Shown here piece by piece: positions 46,851 to 60,009 of a DNA stretch of 64,000 nt. Positions within the stretch are counted from its first letter, which is position 1. Every line of letters starts with the position of its first letter. The translations under genes were made by a program, and so were the position numbers. The notes beneath the pieces were generated by a model. The model searched no databases and was not told where the DNA came from. It saw only the letters and a list, made by a program, of their open reading frames with translations. This DNA is from Stichopus chloronotus (Eukaryota > Echinodermata > Holothuroidea > Aspidochirotida > Stichopodidae): the NCBI GenBank assembly GCA_021234535.1, contig CM037832.1:6297135-6361134 (forward strand), given 5' to 3'.

Positions 46851-47310
46851 TGGTTCCTTGCGTCAGCAAAGGAACCTATGCAGTCAGGTTGGCGTGTGCG
46901 TGTGTATGTGTGTGTGTGTGTGCATCTGTGACACTTGCTTAGGTACGCTTTAACTCAATAGGGGAAAGTCAGATGAAAGTCAAATTTTGGTATGTAGGTT
47001 TGCCATATTGAGAAGGTGTGCCCTATCGTTTTTGGTGGAGGTCAAAGGTCATCTGGGGGAACTGGGGGCAAAAGTCTGTTTTGCTTGGGTACGCTGTAAC
47101 TCAATAGGGGAAAGTCACATGAAAGTCAAACTTGGTATGTAGGTTTGCCATATTGAGAAGGTGTGCCCAGTCGTTTTTGGTGGAGGTCAAAGATCATCTG
47201 GGGAACTGGGGGCAAAAGTCTGTTTTGCTTGGGTACTCTGTAACTCAATAGGGGAATGTCAGATGAAAGTCAAACTTAGTGTGTAGGTTTGCCATATTGA
47301 GAAGGCTCTT
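46851..47310. repeat. Three tandem units of about 145 bp with DR1 words
   Basis: It begins with the foldback GGTTCCTTGC-GTCA-GCAAAGGAACC-like sequence at 46851-46875 and a GT run (46893-46922). Units start at 46942, 47088 and 47232 (spacing 146 and 144), each with GGTACGCT/GGTACTCT, AACTCAATAGGGGAA, GTCAGATGAAAGTCAAA, GTAGGTTTGCCATATTGAGA. The first two units end in AGGTCAAAGGTCA (47039-47051, perfect DR1) and AGGTCAAAGATCA (47184-47196). Confidence 0.85.
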
Positions 47311-47509
47311 GTTAAGAAAGACCGTCAGTATTTCAGGGGGGTGGCAATTTTGCATAGGAGATGTACGTCTCTCCCCCTAAAACCCTTGTGGAGAACACCG
47401 CCGGACTGCTGTTTCATGCAACTTAGCACCAGCACTGTACTGCCCATTAACTCTGAATAAGGTATACCTGTATGAAATAGCCATTAGTTAACTTAATTTT
47501 ATTTCGATT

Positions 47510-47525
47510 TATTTATTTATTTATT
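47510..47525. repeat. (TTTA)n microsatellite
   Basis: About four TTTA units. Possibly the tail of an unrecognised, decayed LINE. Confidence 0.6.
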
Positions 47526-50500
47526 GGATTAATAACAATTTCTCTCAACAGGAATGTTAGTAATTGTCGTAATCACGTGGTCGTAATGACGAAAAAATTG
47601 TAAAGGAACATGAAGTGAAGGAGGCCTTGCGACAACCCCTTGTAGGACTACCAAAGTGCTCGATCTACTGTCCAAATTATTATTTAAGTAATTGAATTTT
47701 GTCGTAGATACCCAGCAAGGCAAATACATAATTAGGATACCTTATCCTACTAACCACAGTCATCCCCCTATACCACCTGTAAATTTGATGTCAACACACT
47801 GCTAAAAACCCGACAAACAGTGGTACGTGAAGTTTACTTAAGTCCTGTCAAGCTCGCTGTTCAAAACACACTACGTACGGTGTCTGTTCTCGTTATCTTG
47901 AAAACCTTGTGTGTCCTGTATTACTTTGAAGCAGGTGTCAAGTGTATAAAGAACCAGCACATGTACCATGCATGGTTGCACAAACGCAGTGAAGGAGGAG
48001 GTCTCTCAGGACAGACTGAGTGCCAGCAGGACCATGTAAGCATAGTGACATCATAAGTTGCCCTGGAGCACGCAAGAAAATGTTTGGCTCCGTACACAGT
48101 ACCACCAGATTGCAGGAAATGGCATCTTCCACGTCTCGTGAGAAGCATGCAAAATGTAGAGGGATCTGCTTGAAAATTGAAATTCTAGGACCTTGTTGAT
48201 GTTATTGGTCTAAATCAGAGCCCCCTGCACTCTGTCTAAACACAATCTCTCCGTGTCCACAGACTGCCTGTAGGCTGAAGTGTTTTACTGACTACCTTTC
48301 ACCATTTTTGGACGTTCAAAATATTGTGCCTGATGGATAGTAAACATAGTGGCATATTGGCAATTTTCAAGCCCATCTAAGTTGGAATGAATAGAAGTCA
48401 CTTTGATTACAGTATACAATGCAACAAAAGCTCACTGAATGCAGTTGACACAGCTATTGAGGTTGCTTTGTTTACATTGCATAGGTTCATAGTAGGATCA
48501 AATGTTTATGCGAGTTCTGTCAATAATTTCTGGGAGAAGGGTTGAACTAGAACACTCATATCTTTTTATCTCTGCATGATGTTTCATTATCTTATCAGCG
48601 TTCATTGTAGTTGTTGCTTTGAGTGTGTTTTAATTGGTTATTTGGTCTGTGAATCAAACGTCAGCATATCCTTGCCTGATATCTCTAGGTTGTAAACAAC
48701 CTTAACCTTAAAGCTGGAATATGAGGGTAGTAGAAAATGAGTCAAATTCCACGGAATTTATCATAGCCACTACGAAAAACATTGCTGAAGCCTCATTTTT
48801 GTAAACATGAATATTTATATCCATTCCCAACAGGTCTCTTTGATTTGAAGTAATAGCCAGTGACTGAATTCTGTAGGGCCAGCAAAAATGTTGAGACACT
48901 TTTCAAACTCAAATATTTGGAAGATGAGTGCATAGTGCTCGGTCAGATTGTGTGACAGGTGATATTTTCCAATTTCTCTTCCCTGAAACACTGATGAAAA
49001 ATAGAGGTAGAGGAACAGGCGATTGCAGGTACAACTCATATTCCAGCTTTAATTACTACTTTGGAAACGTGAAAGTGCAATTGATTCGGCAATCCAAATT
49101 TCACACTAAAATGGGTGTCAGTTGCAGTACATCAGTTCAATATGTCTACATTGTGTTTTACACTGACATGTCTTGCTTTATGGACATAACAGATAACAAG
49201 AGAGGGAAAAGAACCTTGTCTGTGCCAAAATTAAGGGATAAAAGGGCAGATTTAAGTTCACTTGTGAGAAAGAATATGCATGCATGCATGTGCTCTTCCA
49301 TGTGAAGTTTATCTGAAGTGGATATGCAACATTTCTTATGGCTTACAGGAGGATAGGGAGTTGTGATATATACCTCTGACATAACCTTTTGCACTTTCTC
49401 CAAATTGAGTAGCAGCATTATAACAGATTTGTGGTAAAAAAATGGTCTGGTCTCTCTGATAGAGAGCACCCCAGTAGGGAAAAAAAAGTGTTAATTTTTT
49501 CATCTTTCTCAGGTTGATGCCCGCAACGTAATACTCACAAGTGTGTGTTTTTAGCCTCTTTCTAGCTTTGCAAAGAATATTGTCGGTTGAAGGCCATCAA
49601 TATCTACCTGTAGAGTCCTTGTATTACATCGATTAAACCTTCAATCAAACAACATTCCATGTTCAAGCCAGAGGGAGGCATAAAAGACATACTCATGAAT
49701 ATTATCTAGTGGGCTTCAACATTAGGAAAATTTTTTAAAAAAATGTTTTTTTTTCTCTACTAGAGCACTTTCTATACGAATTTGTCATTGGCATATCATT
49801 TTTCACCACAAATCAGTCAAATACGTATGTCTCTACTGGATTTGGAGAAAGAAAGTGCAAAAAGTGAAGTAAGATGTGTTTCCTAACTACCTGTGCTCCT
49901 AAAATCACCAACAATAAATTCTTTAAAACCACATTTAGAGTATTCTACTTCGTTTTCCCTGATTATGAGGTGATTCTCCCTTTGCACTCATTTTTTGCAC
50001 CTTTTGCTTGACTTAACACCCTTGTTTAATCAAGTACACTGTAAGTGATCAAGCAGTCCAGACTGCAGCATCCCTTTGCTTATAAATGATAGCCTTTGTC
50101 TGGTTGGAGCAACTTCTGATAAAAATATGTGGCTCAGAAACTCTGCTGCTTTATGATCTGTGAGATCACAGTGTGTAAACAAATTGAAACACAGATGACG
50201 GGCGGTGTTAGGAGCACGGGAGAAATTTTGGCATGTTTTGCTTGAGATTACCCTGAAATACAGAGTGATAAAGCCAACAAGTTCTTATGTTCGTTGCCTT
50301 CAAAGTTCCCAATCAAGATCAGTTGTAGAATCTTTCCAATCATAAAACAATCATACTACAGTTCCACAAAAAAAATCTACCCAAACACGCTGATAGCAGC
50401 AATGCAAGAAAGCCTGCATTTTGTCTATTTGCCCCCCCCCCCCCATAAGTCCAAATGAATTCAGATGATTCTATTGGCTAACAGCCGGCAGTTTCAAAAT

Positions 50501-53389
50501 ATTTCATTTCAGCCAAAGCAACACAAAAGGTTCTGCAGTTTCGTTGTGGCTTTGTGTAAACTCTCTGTTTTGCAAACTCCAGCCGAGAGTCAACCTGCCA
50601 TTGAAGTGCCTTTGAAGGCAGTCCACTCATCGCCCCAGGCGGTTCCAATTCTCCCAACCACTCACTTCAAACCATCCCCCTCTACTCTCACAGCCTGTCT
50701 CTTACTCCTCCGTGTGTGATATCAAACCCATGGCCCTTTGTATATGCTCTGTAATATTATCTGCATCTTTCGAAGTTGCTGTCAATCAAAGAGCTCGGCA
50801 ACCAGATTGAGAAATGTTGCTTACCCCAGCCAGAAAATGTAGATTGGTTGGGATGATGAGCGATGGCCTTTAATCTTGTTTTCATTAATGTGAATCTGAT
50901 TGATAGTATCATTCCTTCCATGATTACTCCAATCATTAGCTAATCAAATCCATGTTTGAATTTGAAATCAGCAAAACAAGTTTATCTTATGGCAGATACA
51001 TACCTAAATTTGGAAGGTGACAGAATGCATGTATCCACGTACACAGTATGTAGACATAGAAATGGTAGACAGGGAGTTTTGAACACAAAGTGAAAGAATC
51101 CTATATTGTTATCACTTGCTACCTCTGTATACAGCATGGATGAAAATTGATACTAGCCGGAACGGATGACTATGCAGTTTTTATTTTGTATCAACGGAAA
51201 AACCTAAAAACCTGCGTGTATGAAATCCTCGTTACTGTTGACGTTGAGAGCTACGGGGGTGCTGTCATGGTTGAATAGCGCATATTTCCCTCTTCATGCA
51301 CCTGTCCACTTTGACCTAAAACTTAGGTAACTCCTTCAGATAAGTGTACTACATATACTCTTATCTACCATAAGCTGAGAGATATATTGCACTGTTTTAA
51401 AAGTACCAGTTAAAGCTCATTACATGCACAGTTTACTAGAGTGCATTAACAATAGGAGATAGGTAAGTCAGCAGAAACAAAATCAGTAAAACTTTGGAAT
51501 CAGTCGGATACTGCATCTAAAGAATGTGTAAGACTTTCAGCTGATCGTTGATTGAAACTGGTTTTGGAGACTTTCTAACTTGAAGTCCCACAGTATTTTA
51601 GTTAAATCCTGTAATTGATTGTATGTTAGTGCCAAAGCCCTTTCCAATGATTTTGTCACAAATACGAATTCTGTTTTTTTTTTTTTCATTTCTTCAAACT
51701 TTGGAATTTTGCTATCAGTTCACTCTTCATCTTAAGGTTAATGGGAAACTCAAGGTTAGAGCCATAGAGTGAATTATCCTCATGAGTATATCCAGGACAG
51801 GTAAATCTGTGCATTTATCCATTCGCTTAATTAAGCAAGGACTTTCAGTATTACACAAGTTGCAGTAAGTTGGTCATTCTGCCGTGACACCCAAACTCAA
51901 CATGGCACAAATTTTAGTTAGTGCAATTTGTTCCAAGTCCTGTGCAACCTCCCTACCTGCACTACCAGCTACTCTTGGGCTTATTACTGGATAGTTTTCA
52001 GTCCCCCATTTTAAGTGCTGCATTTCCTTAGGGTTTTTAGTCCCATCATTTATATTCCTTGTTGACAAAGCATCTTGAAATAATTGCACACATACCCATA
52101 CTGGCTTCCTGGAGGCTGTAACTACAGTGTGTTGCTATCAGTTACCCTCAGAATTGTTTCTTCAATTAATGCAAACCCATTCAATTATTTGTTTACCAAT
52201 ATTATATTGTCACAGTGGTTAACCTGAAATATAAAGAAAAAGTATCAAACTTTTTGTGTCAAAACTGTTACCGGCAGTAACATTTTGAGAATAAGAGTGA
52301 GTCTATGCATGGTAACACTGATATACATACAGTACCAATTACGTACAACTGACCGGGCTACGTTACAATGCTCAATTGTACTTCATTGTACTCGAATGTA
52401 CGGTATTATACTTCAGTGTACGTTCCACAGTCCATCGTGAATGGAGATTGGTGTACGCAGTCGCGTAGACAACCTTCTGACATTCCAAAGGGGATTATAC
52501 GCGTACACACGTGTGGAGGATTAACTTACTTGCTACCAGCTACCATCACGGGCGGAACAAAAGAGGCATTCATTGGCAATGAATAGCCACTAAATTTGAC
52601 TTCTTGTCTATTGTATGTGGCTCTTGGCATGCACATTAAAAGCAGTGTGCAAGAATCACAGCGCAACCTAACGATTTGTGATTGAATTGCTAGTCGCTTG
52701 CGTCAAGTCGCTTGCATGTGGTGTGTAACTTAGGGGAGCAAAAGTTTGTGTTATTCTTGACTCCGAGGCTGGCCTCGGCTAACCTTGAGTAACGCGTAGG
52801 TCTAACGTTAGACTAAGTAAGTTACTGTAGCCTCTGAAGGCCTAAACCAGATACACTGTGGGCCAAGGATTGAAATGTTACTACTATGGAAAACGTTTCA
52901 ATGTTAACGCAGTACACTGGCATGTTCGAGGACTATTACGCTAGGTTTGGAATGTGTCATCTGCTTAAAGGTTTACTCCAGCTTGCACTCGCTTTAACTT
53001 GTGATTGTGTAACTAAAGAGTGGTAGCAAATCTTTTTTTTTGCACTTGCCAGAGGAAGTGAAAAACCACAACTTAAATCCTCTTGCACGCACACAATAGA
53101 ATCATGTCTGCGTAGACAAGCATAGATGGATTATACAGCCATCTCCTCAACACTTCCAAGGGGGATTATACACGGGAAAATCTAAAGGTTTGGGCCTAGT
53201 CACAGTCTACGTGGCTGTACTGTATTGTAGGAGTTTCTATGGCATTGTACTTCAGTGTACGTGTTTGTACAGTATGCATAGAATGGGTTAGTTGTACGTA
53301 AGCGGTACTGTATTACGTTGGTAGCTTTGAGAACTGTACAGGTCAAGAACCTTTTTTTGTCACGTAGTCGCAGCTTACCAAGGTGTCTA

Positions 53390-53530
53390 TCTGTTTGCCT
53401 GCCTGACTGTCTGTCTGTGTCTGTCCATCCTTCCGTGTCCATCCGTCCCTCCGTCTGCCTTCCCGGTTTGTCCATCCTGTCATGGTCTGCCTGTCGGTTC
53501 TGTCCATCCTGTCCGTCCGCATCTCTTTGC
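53390..53530. repeat. CTGT/CCGT-rich low-complexity tract
   Basis: Imperfect repeats of CTGTCTGT, TCCATCC and CCGTCC. Open frames in it (for example 53318-53584) are compositional artefacts. Confidence 0.75.
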
Positions 53531-53649
53531 TCGTTCTTCCTTGAAATCGGGTATAGGCATATATCCTTAACAGATTTGAGTTAAAAGTTTATCCACCAGC
53601 ACATGGCGAATTCTGTCAGAAAGTGTCCTAGTAGACTTGAATATTTCTT

Positions 53650-53900
53650 CCGTGTTGATTTCCCATAGATGATATTCATGAGTCTTGTTTTGCGCCTCTC
53701 TCTAGAGCTTTGTAGATGGACTCGTCTTGGTTTAGGGTCATCTGTGTTACTGCTAAAGTTAAGGTAAACGTCGATGACCTTCGACCTCCTTTAAAGAAAA
53801 AATTGGATGAAACTTGGTTTGTTGAACCGCCATGCATATTGAGGTGTGTCATATTGTTTTTGATGCTTGTCAAAGGTCATTTGAGGTGAGCAAAAGACAA
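53650..53900. repeat. Diverged member of the AGGTCA repeat family
   Basis: It contains TTGTCAAAGGTCATTTGAGG, ATTGAGGTGTGTCATATTGT and TGGATGAAACTTGG, in the order seen in the 46.9-47.3 kb units. Confidence 0.5.
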
Positions 53901-54032
53901 ACACTTAATTTCTTTAAATAGCTATAATGTAATGATGTTTGTTCCAACTAGAGTGAAATTCCACAGGAAGTTGGGTGATTGGGGGGAGAATATTTCATAC
54001 TATAATCCGACTGTTTTAAAGGTCACTTAATT

Positions 54033-54053
54033 ACGTAGCCTCACAGGCTACGT
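54033..54053. repeat. Perfect 9-bp inverted repeat
   Basis: ACGTAGCCT (54033-54041) and AGGCTACGT (54045-54053) with a CAC loop. A moderately GC-rich stretch follows to about 54200, unlike its AT-rich surroundings, so it may begin an unrecognised element. Confidence 0.6.
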
Positions 54054-57000
54054 CTCTGGAATCGTCCTTCGGGTTTTCCGCGCCGGTTGACACAAGATTC
54101 GTACCCTTGCAGGAAAAATAGATCCTTTAACTGCACAGTCGGCGGACATGCGGATTAGTACACAATCTCAAGTACAGTTCCGGCTCGCCCCACCCCCACG
54201 ATTCATCATAATAACCGTAAGTGTTCGTGAGAGAAGGGAATAAAGCACCAAGACAAGTATTAGGTTTCAGCAATCAAGCCATAAATCAAGATTCTGGCTC
54301 TATGAAACTTCTCGAAATTTCACGCAGGGAAAGATTGCATATGAGTTTTATACAAAGATTACAAATAAATTACATTCGTAGTCTAGGTTTGGTAGCTTCC
54401 TGAAAAGGATTCATGCATGGAGTAATAGAGCACTGATGAACTTGTATATAAATAAGACGTGACTAGAACAACGTCACTTTCACTACATTGATCACGTGGG
54501 CACACATTGCGTCCTACTGATTGGCGTCATTTGTAACCCTGTCTAGTCCGCATTATATATCAATGACATTTATATGGTATCGTCCCTAAGAAGGTACATT
54601 ATTTACTATTTTTATTATTCTTGTGTTGACTATCGGTAAATGTTTATGGCAACATTGAGATATAAAATTACAAGCTAAATGCAACATCTTGTCGATAGAT
54701 TTTATTCGAAAAGTTTAAATACATGTTTCTTTATTTTCTCTCAGTCAAGGGTTGTACCCTTGTTTTCGTAGTAACAAATCCAATTTGGAGCACTAAGCCC
54801 CACCCAAATTCAATTGTTGCAGATTTGCCACAGCTTACTGAAGCTAGCGGGATATGGCCAGGCTCACGACCAAAGAAACTGCGAAAAATTCCCTGTACTT
54901 ACACTGTGCATTTCACGAGAAAGCGCACTGTTAATGCAGTACGTGTTGTGAATTTACGTACATGAATTAACATCAGTGTAAAATAGCTTTATCAGTCGAC
55001 GTGCGGAGGCAACTTTTCGGAGAGATGTCGTTGAAAGTTCACCTAAGATTATCAAAACCACTGTTTATTGAGACCTCAAACATTTTTGGATGTGTTCCAG
55101 TAAAGTTTTCTTAACTTAAACTGTTTTTGTTTTATTCGTAGGCCTAATTTGTAAGCGAGGTAGATAGATCCTACGCATCCTGCTAGTCCTAGATGTTATA
55201 ACTGAGTTTGTGTTTGATTAGCCTACTGAACATCAACCAGAAAGTGAGAGAAGAATTAAAAGATAAAAATTACCTCATTTTCTATTTCTTCCTTAACATG
55301 TACATGTGTGCTGGTATATCTGCTATATCTATTTTATGCTATTTCAATCTTGCAAATTTAATGCATGAGTATGCCTATGCAAAGTAGGCTTAACTTTCAT
55401 AGAAGTTAACACAAGACAACTTCACTAAATCTACAAGGGAAATTGAAATCTGTGGTAGAGCAGTAAGACACTTAGGAAAGAACAGGGCAAAAAAGAGACA
55501 AAATTACACATGAGAAGAAAAAGGAAAGTAAAAGTTGACGAAACATCAACAGCAAAAGTCAAAGCAAGTTCAAACGTAAGATATAAAAGCAAAGTACCCA
55601 ATCATCTTAAAGGAGTGGACGCTAATTGTGAAATGGTTCTGCCCATGAAAGAGTTAGGCACAGAAGCGATTAGCATGGCTATATACCGTCAGTAGGCTCA
55701 CAATTTTTCCCTCTGAAATTTTCATGAATTTTCAATCGTCATTCAAACTGGTCTCAGTCTCATATACCATATATATAAGTGGAGAGTGAGATCATGTCCT
55801 CCTATTGATTAGGGAGAATGAGGTCAACCATCCACCACTTCCATTTTCAGACTTTTTTTCTGTAAGATCATAATTTTCAAGAACTACCCCGGTAATGCCT
55901 AAACAAAAAGCGACCTTGAAAATCATAAAATAAGAATGTCTTTACCTGGTCAACTGCTAGGCCTAACCTAGTGCACGAAAAAAATCTAGGGCCTAAGTCA
56001 GAAGACCCAAGTGGGTTATGTCATAAAGTTTTATTGCACTCTTCCCTGTCTTGCTGCAATGGACCATTTCTTTCCCCTCACGCTTACATACCGGTAGTGT
56101 ACTTAAAGAAGGTATGTAAGAACAGTTTCTGTTACCCACAGATGCTGGTTAAGAAACTCAATTTTGGTTATAAGGTCTAAATTTATATGAGAATCACTTA
56201 GTAATAACATTTTTATGCACGTTATCTTGTCTTTTGTTAATTAGAGGCTTGGTCTTGAACATCTAATTGTAAAGTTTGACTGTTCATGTGACTTTTAATT
56301 TGATTGGTTTGCGGTTATAATCATGACGAAAGGTTGTTAATAGTCATAAGTAGGTCAAATGCTAATTGATACGGCACAAACAAACTTGACCTTAAGTCAT
56401 ACAACAATCATAACAATGAAGCATATGGCAATATCCTGAGCGGTTTAGGACTTTCAAAATCGCCACAAAATCATAACAGGGCAATTTTTTTCCCACAAAA
56501 CATTGGACGTTGGGTTACAAAAATGATTTTGTTCACATAATTTATCACTTGATTGCTATTGGAAGTTATCAATGTCCTCTACAATGTTTGACATCTCTAC
56601 CTGAAGTGGATAGTAGGTTGATTATAGTTGTCTCCTGGACTATACTAAGAATTATCGGCAAGTATCATTACAGCGATTTTTCCCAAATTTAGTTTTTATT
56701 TCAAGCCTGTCTCTGGCTGGTCGTGGCTACGTCGAATTTGCCATGCAAATTCAAATTTCTAGTTTGTTTTGCTTTTACTTTGTTTTTGCATTATGGTTTA
56801 AGCAAACCCATATTAAGGGGTTTGGGTTATGGAAAATAGTGATTATCTCAGAGAAATGTATGTAATCACCTATTTTTGAACTTAAATGAACCTTCAATTA
56901 CCCTGTGACCTTTGGTGACCTTTGTAGTGTCTGGATGGAGTTGGCAAGATAATCAAAAAACTTACCTAATACATTACACCTTTGTGAAGCTTCCATCCGA

Positions 57001-57239
57001 ACACATATTGACGTTTTCGTGAAAGGTCATCAATGGTCAAAGTACTAAAAATGATCTAATTTAAGATAGGAAAGTCCAGTTGACTTGTTTCTTGAAATGA
57101 AATCATCAGTCTTCTATTGTTGACTCTGCTCATGCAGGTCAAAGGATAAAAGTTCAAATTTTCCAAAATTATGACGACAGTAGTACAGGGAGATTAAGTA
57201 GCCAAAAGAGAAAATCCTGTCATGATAGGTTTGGTTCTT

Positions 57240-58330
57240 GGTATATTGTAGAACCTGAGCATCTGGAAGGTCACCATGGTGAAAAGCACTGAAAACCATG
57301 CTAACATGATATCTGAAGGTAGGATAGGAAGCTTGGATAGATTTCATACTTGGTGTGTAGAGGTAACTACGGAGATCAATTCTATCACTTTGTGGAGGTC
57401 AAAGGTTACTTGGGGTCACCAGGCAGGTATCAAACACTGCAAACCTGAACTGTCAATGCAATATCTCAAGGTACGGAACTTGGATAGTTTTCATACTAGG
57501 CTAGTGGATGCATGAAAGGAGTAATCCTATGGTTTTGGTGGAGGCCAGTGGTCATCTGGGATCTTTGGTCTTCACATACTGGAGATAATGTTTACTTGGT
57601 ATCTTAAGGAAGGACAGGGAGCTTGGATAGATTTTATACTTGGAATGTAGATGCGTTATGGTGAGAAGGTCATGGGGGGTTGCTGTAGGTCAAATATGAG
57701 AAGTATTCATAGCAATATCTCAAGTTATGAAACTACAATAGAATTCATGCTTGGTTTGCGGATGCATTCTGGTGAGAAAATAAGTCGTTTTGTTCATGGT
57801 GGGGTCGTCGGTCATTTGGGGTCACTGGGGTCATTGGAAACATTGTTAGGAAGATATCTCACTGAAGCTAGGAAACTTGGAAGGTGTGTGAATGTGTTGT
57901 GAAAACAAAATCTTGTTGGTGGGTTTCAAGGTTGCCTTGGGTCAAACGCTGAAAACACTGTTGACAGGATATCTCACTGCAGGAAGCTTGTTGTGTAGAT
58001 GTATTACAGTGATTTATCCTATTATTTTTGTGTGGTCAAGTGCACAGTCTGGAGATCACCAGGGTCAAACTCTTGAGAAACTTGATCATCAACATGCCAC
58101 GACAGGATGGCAGAGGCAGGCTTTTCAAATCTACATCGTGAATACTAAAAGCAGACATTCTTGTTAGGAAAAGTTAGTGAAGGCCATAATTTGGAGGTTA
58201 ATTGTCAGAGGTCGGTTTGTGATTTGTGAGAAGAAAGTTGGTGGATGGAGTCAACATTCATTGTTAACAAGTCTGAAGGTCATGTAGACCTTCAGGGGTC
58301 ACCAGAGTTACAGACACACTGCACAATTGT
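57240..58330. repeat. Degenerate tandem repeats with GGTCA words
   Basis: About seven loosely repeated units of roughly 130-160 bases with the shared order GGAGGTCAAAGGTTA, GGGGTCACC, TCAAACACTGAAAACC, GATATCTCA, GGAAGCTTGGATAGATTTCA, ACTTGGTGTGTAGATGCATT. A near-perfect DR1 lies at 57396-57408 (AGGTCAAAGGTTA). Frames inside (57276-57515, 57651-57902, 57892-58167) follow the repeat and are not genes. Confidence 0.75.
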
Positions 58331-58422
58331 GTTTTGTTTGTGTGCTCGTTGTTAACTTTCATTATATTCAGCTATGAATCGTAGAGCTCCTTCTTTCTCC
58401 TGTTTCCATTTTTCATTAACAG

Positions 58423-58545
58423 GACTTTGAGAGTGCAGATTACAAAGGGCCCCGTGTTGGTGCAGAGAAACTTGCTGAGTTTCTTAGTGACAAGCAAGGG
58501 ATGATTCTTGATGCAGGCTGTGGTGTCGGAACTGTTGGCACACAG
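58423..58545 (+). CDS. METTL27: METTL27-like methyltransferase, SAM-binding exon
   Basis: Exon of 123 nt, phase 0 on both sides, between tttcattaacag and a gtacgg donor. It encodes 41 residues beginning DFESADYKGPRVGAEKLAEF and ending in MILDAGCGVGTVGTQ. The latter is motif I of class I SAM-dependent methyltransferases (hydrophobic-hydrophobic-D-x-G-C-G-x-G), which binds the cofactor. The Y-x-x-P-R-x-A-x-x-L spacing before it matches METTL27 (Williams-Beuren region 27) and relatives. Joined to 45484-45634 it gives 78 residues; the remaining part of the roughly 230-residue family length must lie right of the window. The substrate of METTL27 is, to my knowledge, not established. Confidence 0.82.
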
Positions 58546-59429
58546 GTACGGAGGTTTTGCATTTGTTTTTAGTCCCTAACTAATACAGGAATGTCATGTA
58601 CTGCATTTCATACTCCAACCCACTGAAGGCTGCTGTATGACCAACACGTAGATTTCTCGGTCTGTTGACAAATTGCCAAAAAAGGATCCTCTGTCTTTAT
58701 TGTGTGTTTGATTGAAAAGAAACGTAATGATCAGTCTTAAGGATGATGAGCTATCAGTTGCAAAAATTTCTTTGTCTAAATTCATATGGTGTCACAGCAT
58801 GTGCTGTAATTTTCTGAATGTTGTGTGGGGTCACCACATGTCAAACACTGAAAACCTTGTGTACACAGTATCTCAAGTTACCAAAGATTGCTTGTTGTAC
58901 ACATGATGTGCTAGTTGATCATCGTAATAAAGAACTCTGTATAGTGGAGGTCAACAGTTATCTTTGGGCGCCTTAGGTCAAACGCTAACAAATTTTGTGT
59001 GTTTTGGCCCAAAAACTGTGCATTTTTTCCTCTATGGAATGTGTTTCTAAATTGTTAGACTTGCTTAAGATATTACATCACAACAGAATATTTGCGCATG
59101 AAATTGGCCTGACAGACTAGTTACCTTTTCTAGATACACAAGTTTTTCTCAGAGTTGGTGATTGTTGCACAATGGTATACAGAAAGGCTGCAAATACTAA
59201 TATGCTATTCTTAACTTTTTTGTTACCGTCCTAAATTCCTAGACAAAAAGTTACTCAGTCAAAATAATGACAAATGAGATGCAGGTAAGGATAACATCTC
59301 TGAATTTGTTATCAGTATTCCTTTTGTTATTCATGCATCCTTAATTCTAAGGAAGTTTCTACTCAGTAAAATTAAAGATCTCAACATAAAATGCTGTATT
59401 GTGTTCAAAACATTTAAAGTAGGCAATTT

Positions 59430-59772
59430 TCTCTGAAAGATCATACTCCTTGTAGTCTGAAGGCAAATGTCATTTACTCATGCAAAGGTACTTGTCATAG
59501 GAATGTCTCTTATATTGGAAAAACCAAAAGCGACATATGTCTGTCTGTGAGAATCAAGGAGCCCTTAAAAAGTACATCACCCATCCTGGACTACATTCTC
59601 TTCTGTAAGGACTGTAGCGGTTGCAGTGAGTGATTTGTTCACCATTTTAGCATATGGCAACTCTGACTTTGAAATTAAGATCAAAGATGCTTTGTCAATC
59701 AAGTAAGACAGACTTGCGCTGAACACGCAATTACTACAGCATGGTTCATCATATAATTTATCTGTTTTCTGA
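59430..59772 (+). mobile_element. Penelope-like element remnant (GIY-YIG endonuclease)
   Basis: Plus-strand frame from 59430 reads SLKDHTPCSLKANVIYSCKG, then TCHRNVSYIGKTKSD, LSVRIKEPLKSTSPILDYIL, stopping at TGA 59631. After a +1 shift, from 59641: TILAYGNSDFEIKIKDALSI, then K, TAA at 59704, DRLALNTQLLQHGSSYNLSV and a final stop at 59770. The VIYSC...SYIGKT...RIKE pattern is a GIY-YIG core, and the YGNSDFE-KIK-AL-IK ... LN...GSS-L-VF ending is typical of the C-terminal endonuclease of Penelope-like retroelements. The RT part is not found. It is a 3' fragment, broken by one frameshift and two stops. Confidence 0.72.
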
Positions 59773-60009
59773 CTCTATTTGTAACTGTCTACTTCTGAAT
59801 ACTACAGTCTAAAGTTGAGTTGTTTCTCTTTTCTTTTTTTTTGTATATATTGTGTATTTTGCATGATTCAAACTGTATTGCCTGAAGAGGAAAATGTGAT
59901 ATCTTTGAAAATGTTCGCATTTAGAATGCCTCTCAAGAACTTTCTTGTCTGTATTTGCTCTTGCTATAAATGGCTTTCAATGTTGAGTGGAAGAACCTGT
60001 CTTTGGAGG

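Larger units (their letters stand above)
45635..58422 (+). other. Intron of METTL27-like gene (12.8 kb)
   Basis: Donor gtaagc, acceptor tttcattaacag. It contains a hAT-like terminus at 46600, GT-rich and tandem repeats at 46850-47310, a TTTA microsatellite at 47510-47525, a poly-C run at 50432-50443, a CTGT/TCCG-rich stretch at 53390-53520, a related AGGTCA block at 53650-53900, a hairpin at 54033-54053, and the 57240-58330 tandem block. Between these I see no exon. Confidence 0.5.

Noticed and set aside
53318..53584. Cys/Ser/Pro-rich 88-codon frame that resembles a small secreted protein
   Set aside because: It is a direct translation of CTGT/CCGT simple repeats and has no independent support.
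57276..58167. Three consecutive plus-strand frames of 79-91 codons
   Set aside because: They coincide with the degenerate tandem repeat units; similarity among them reflects the repeat, not a protein.
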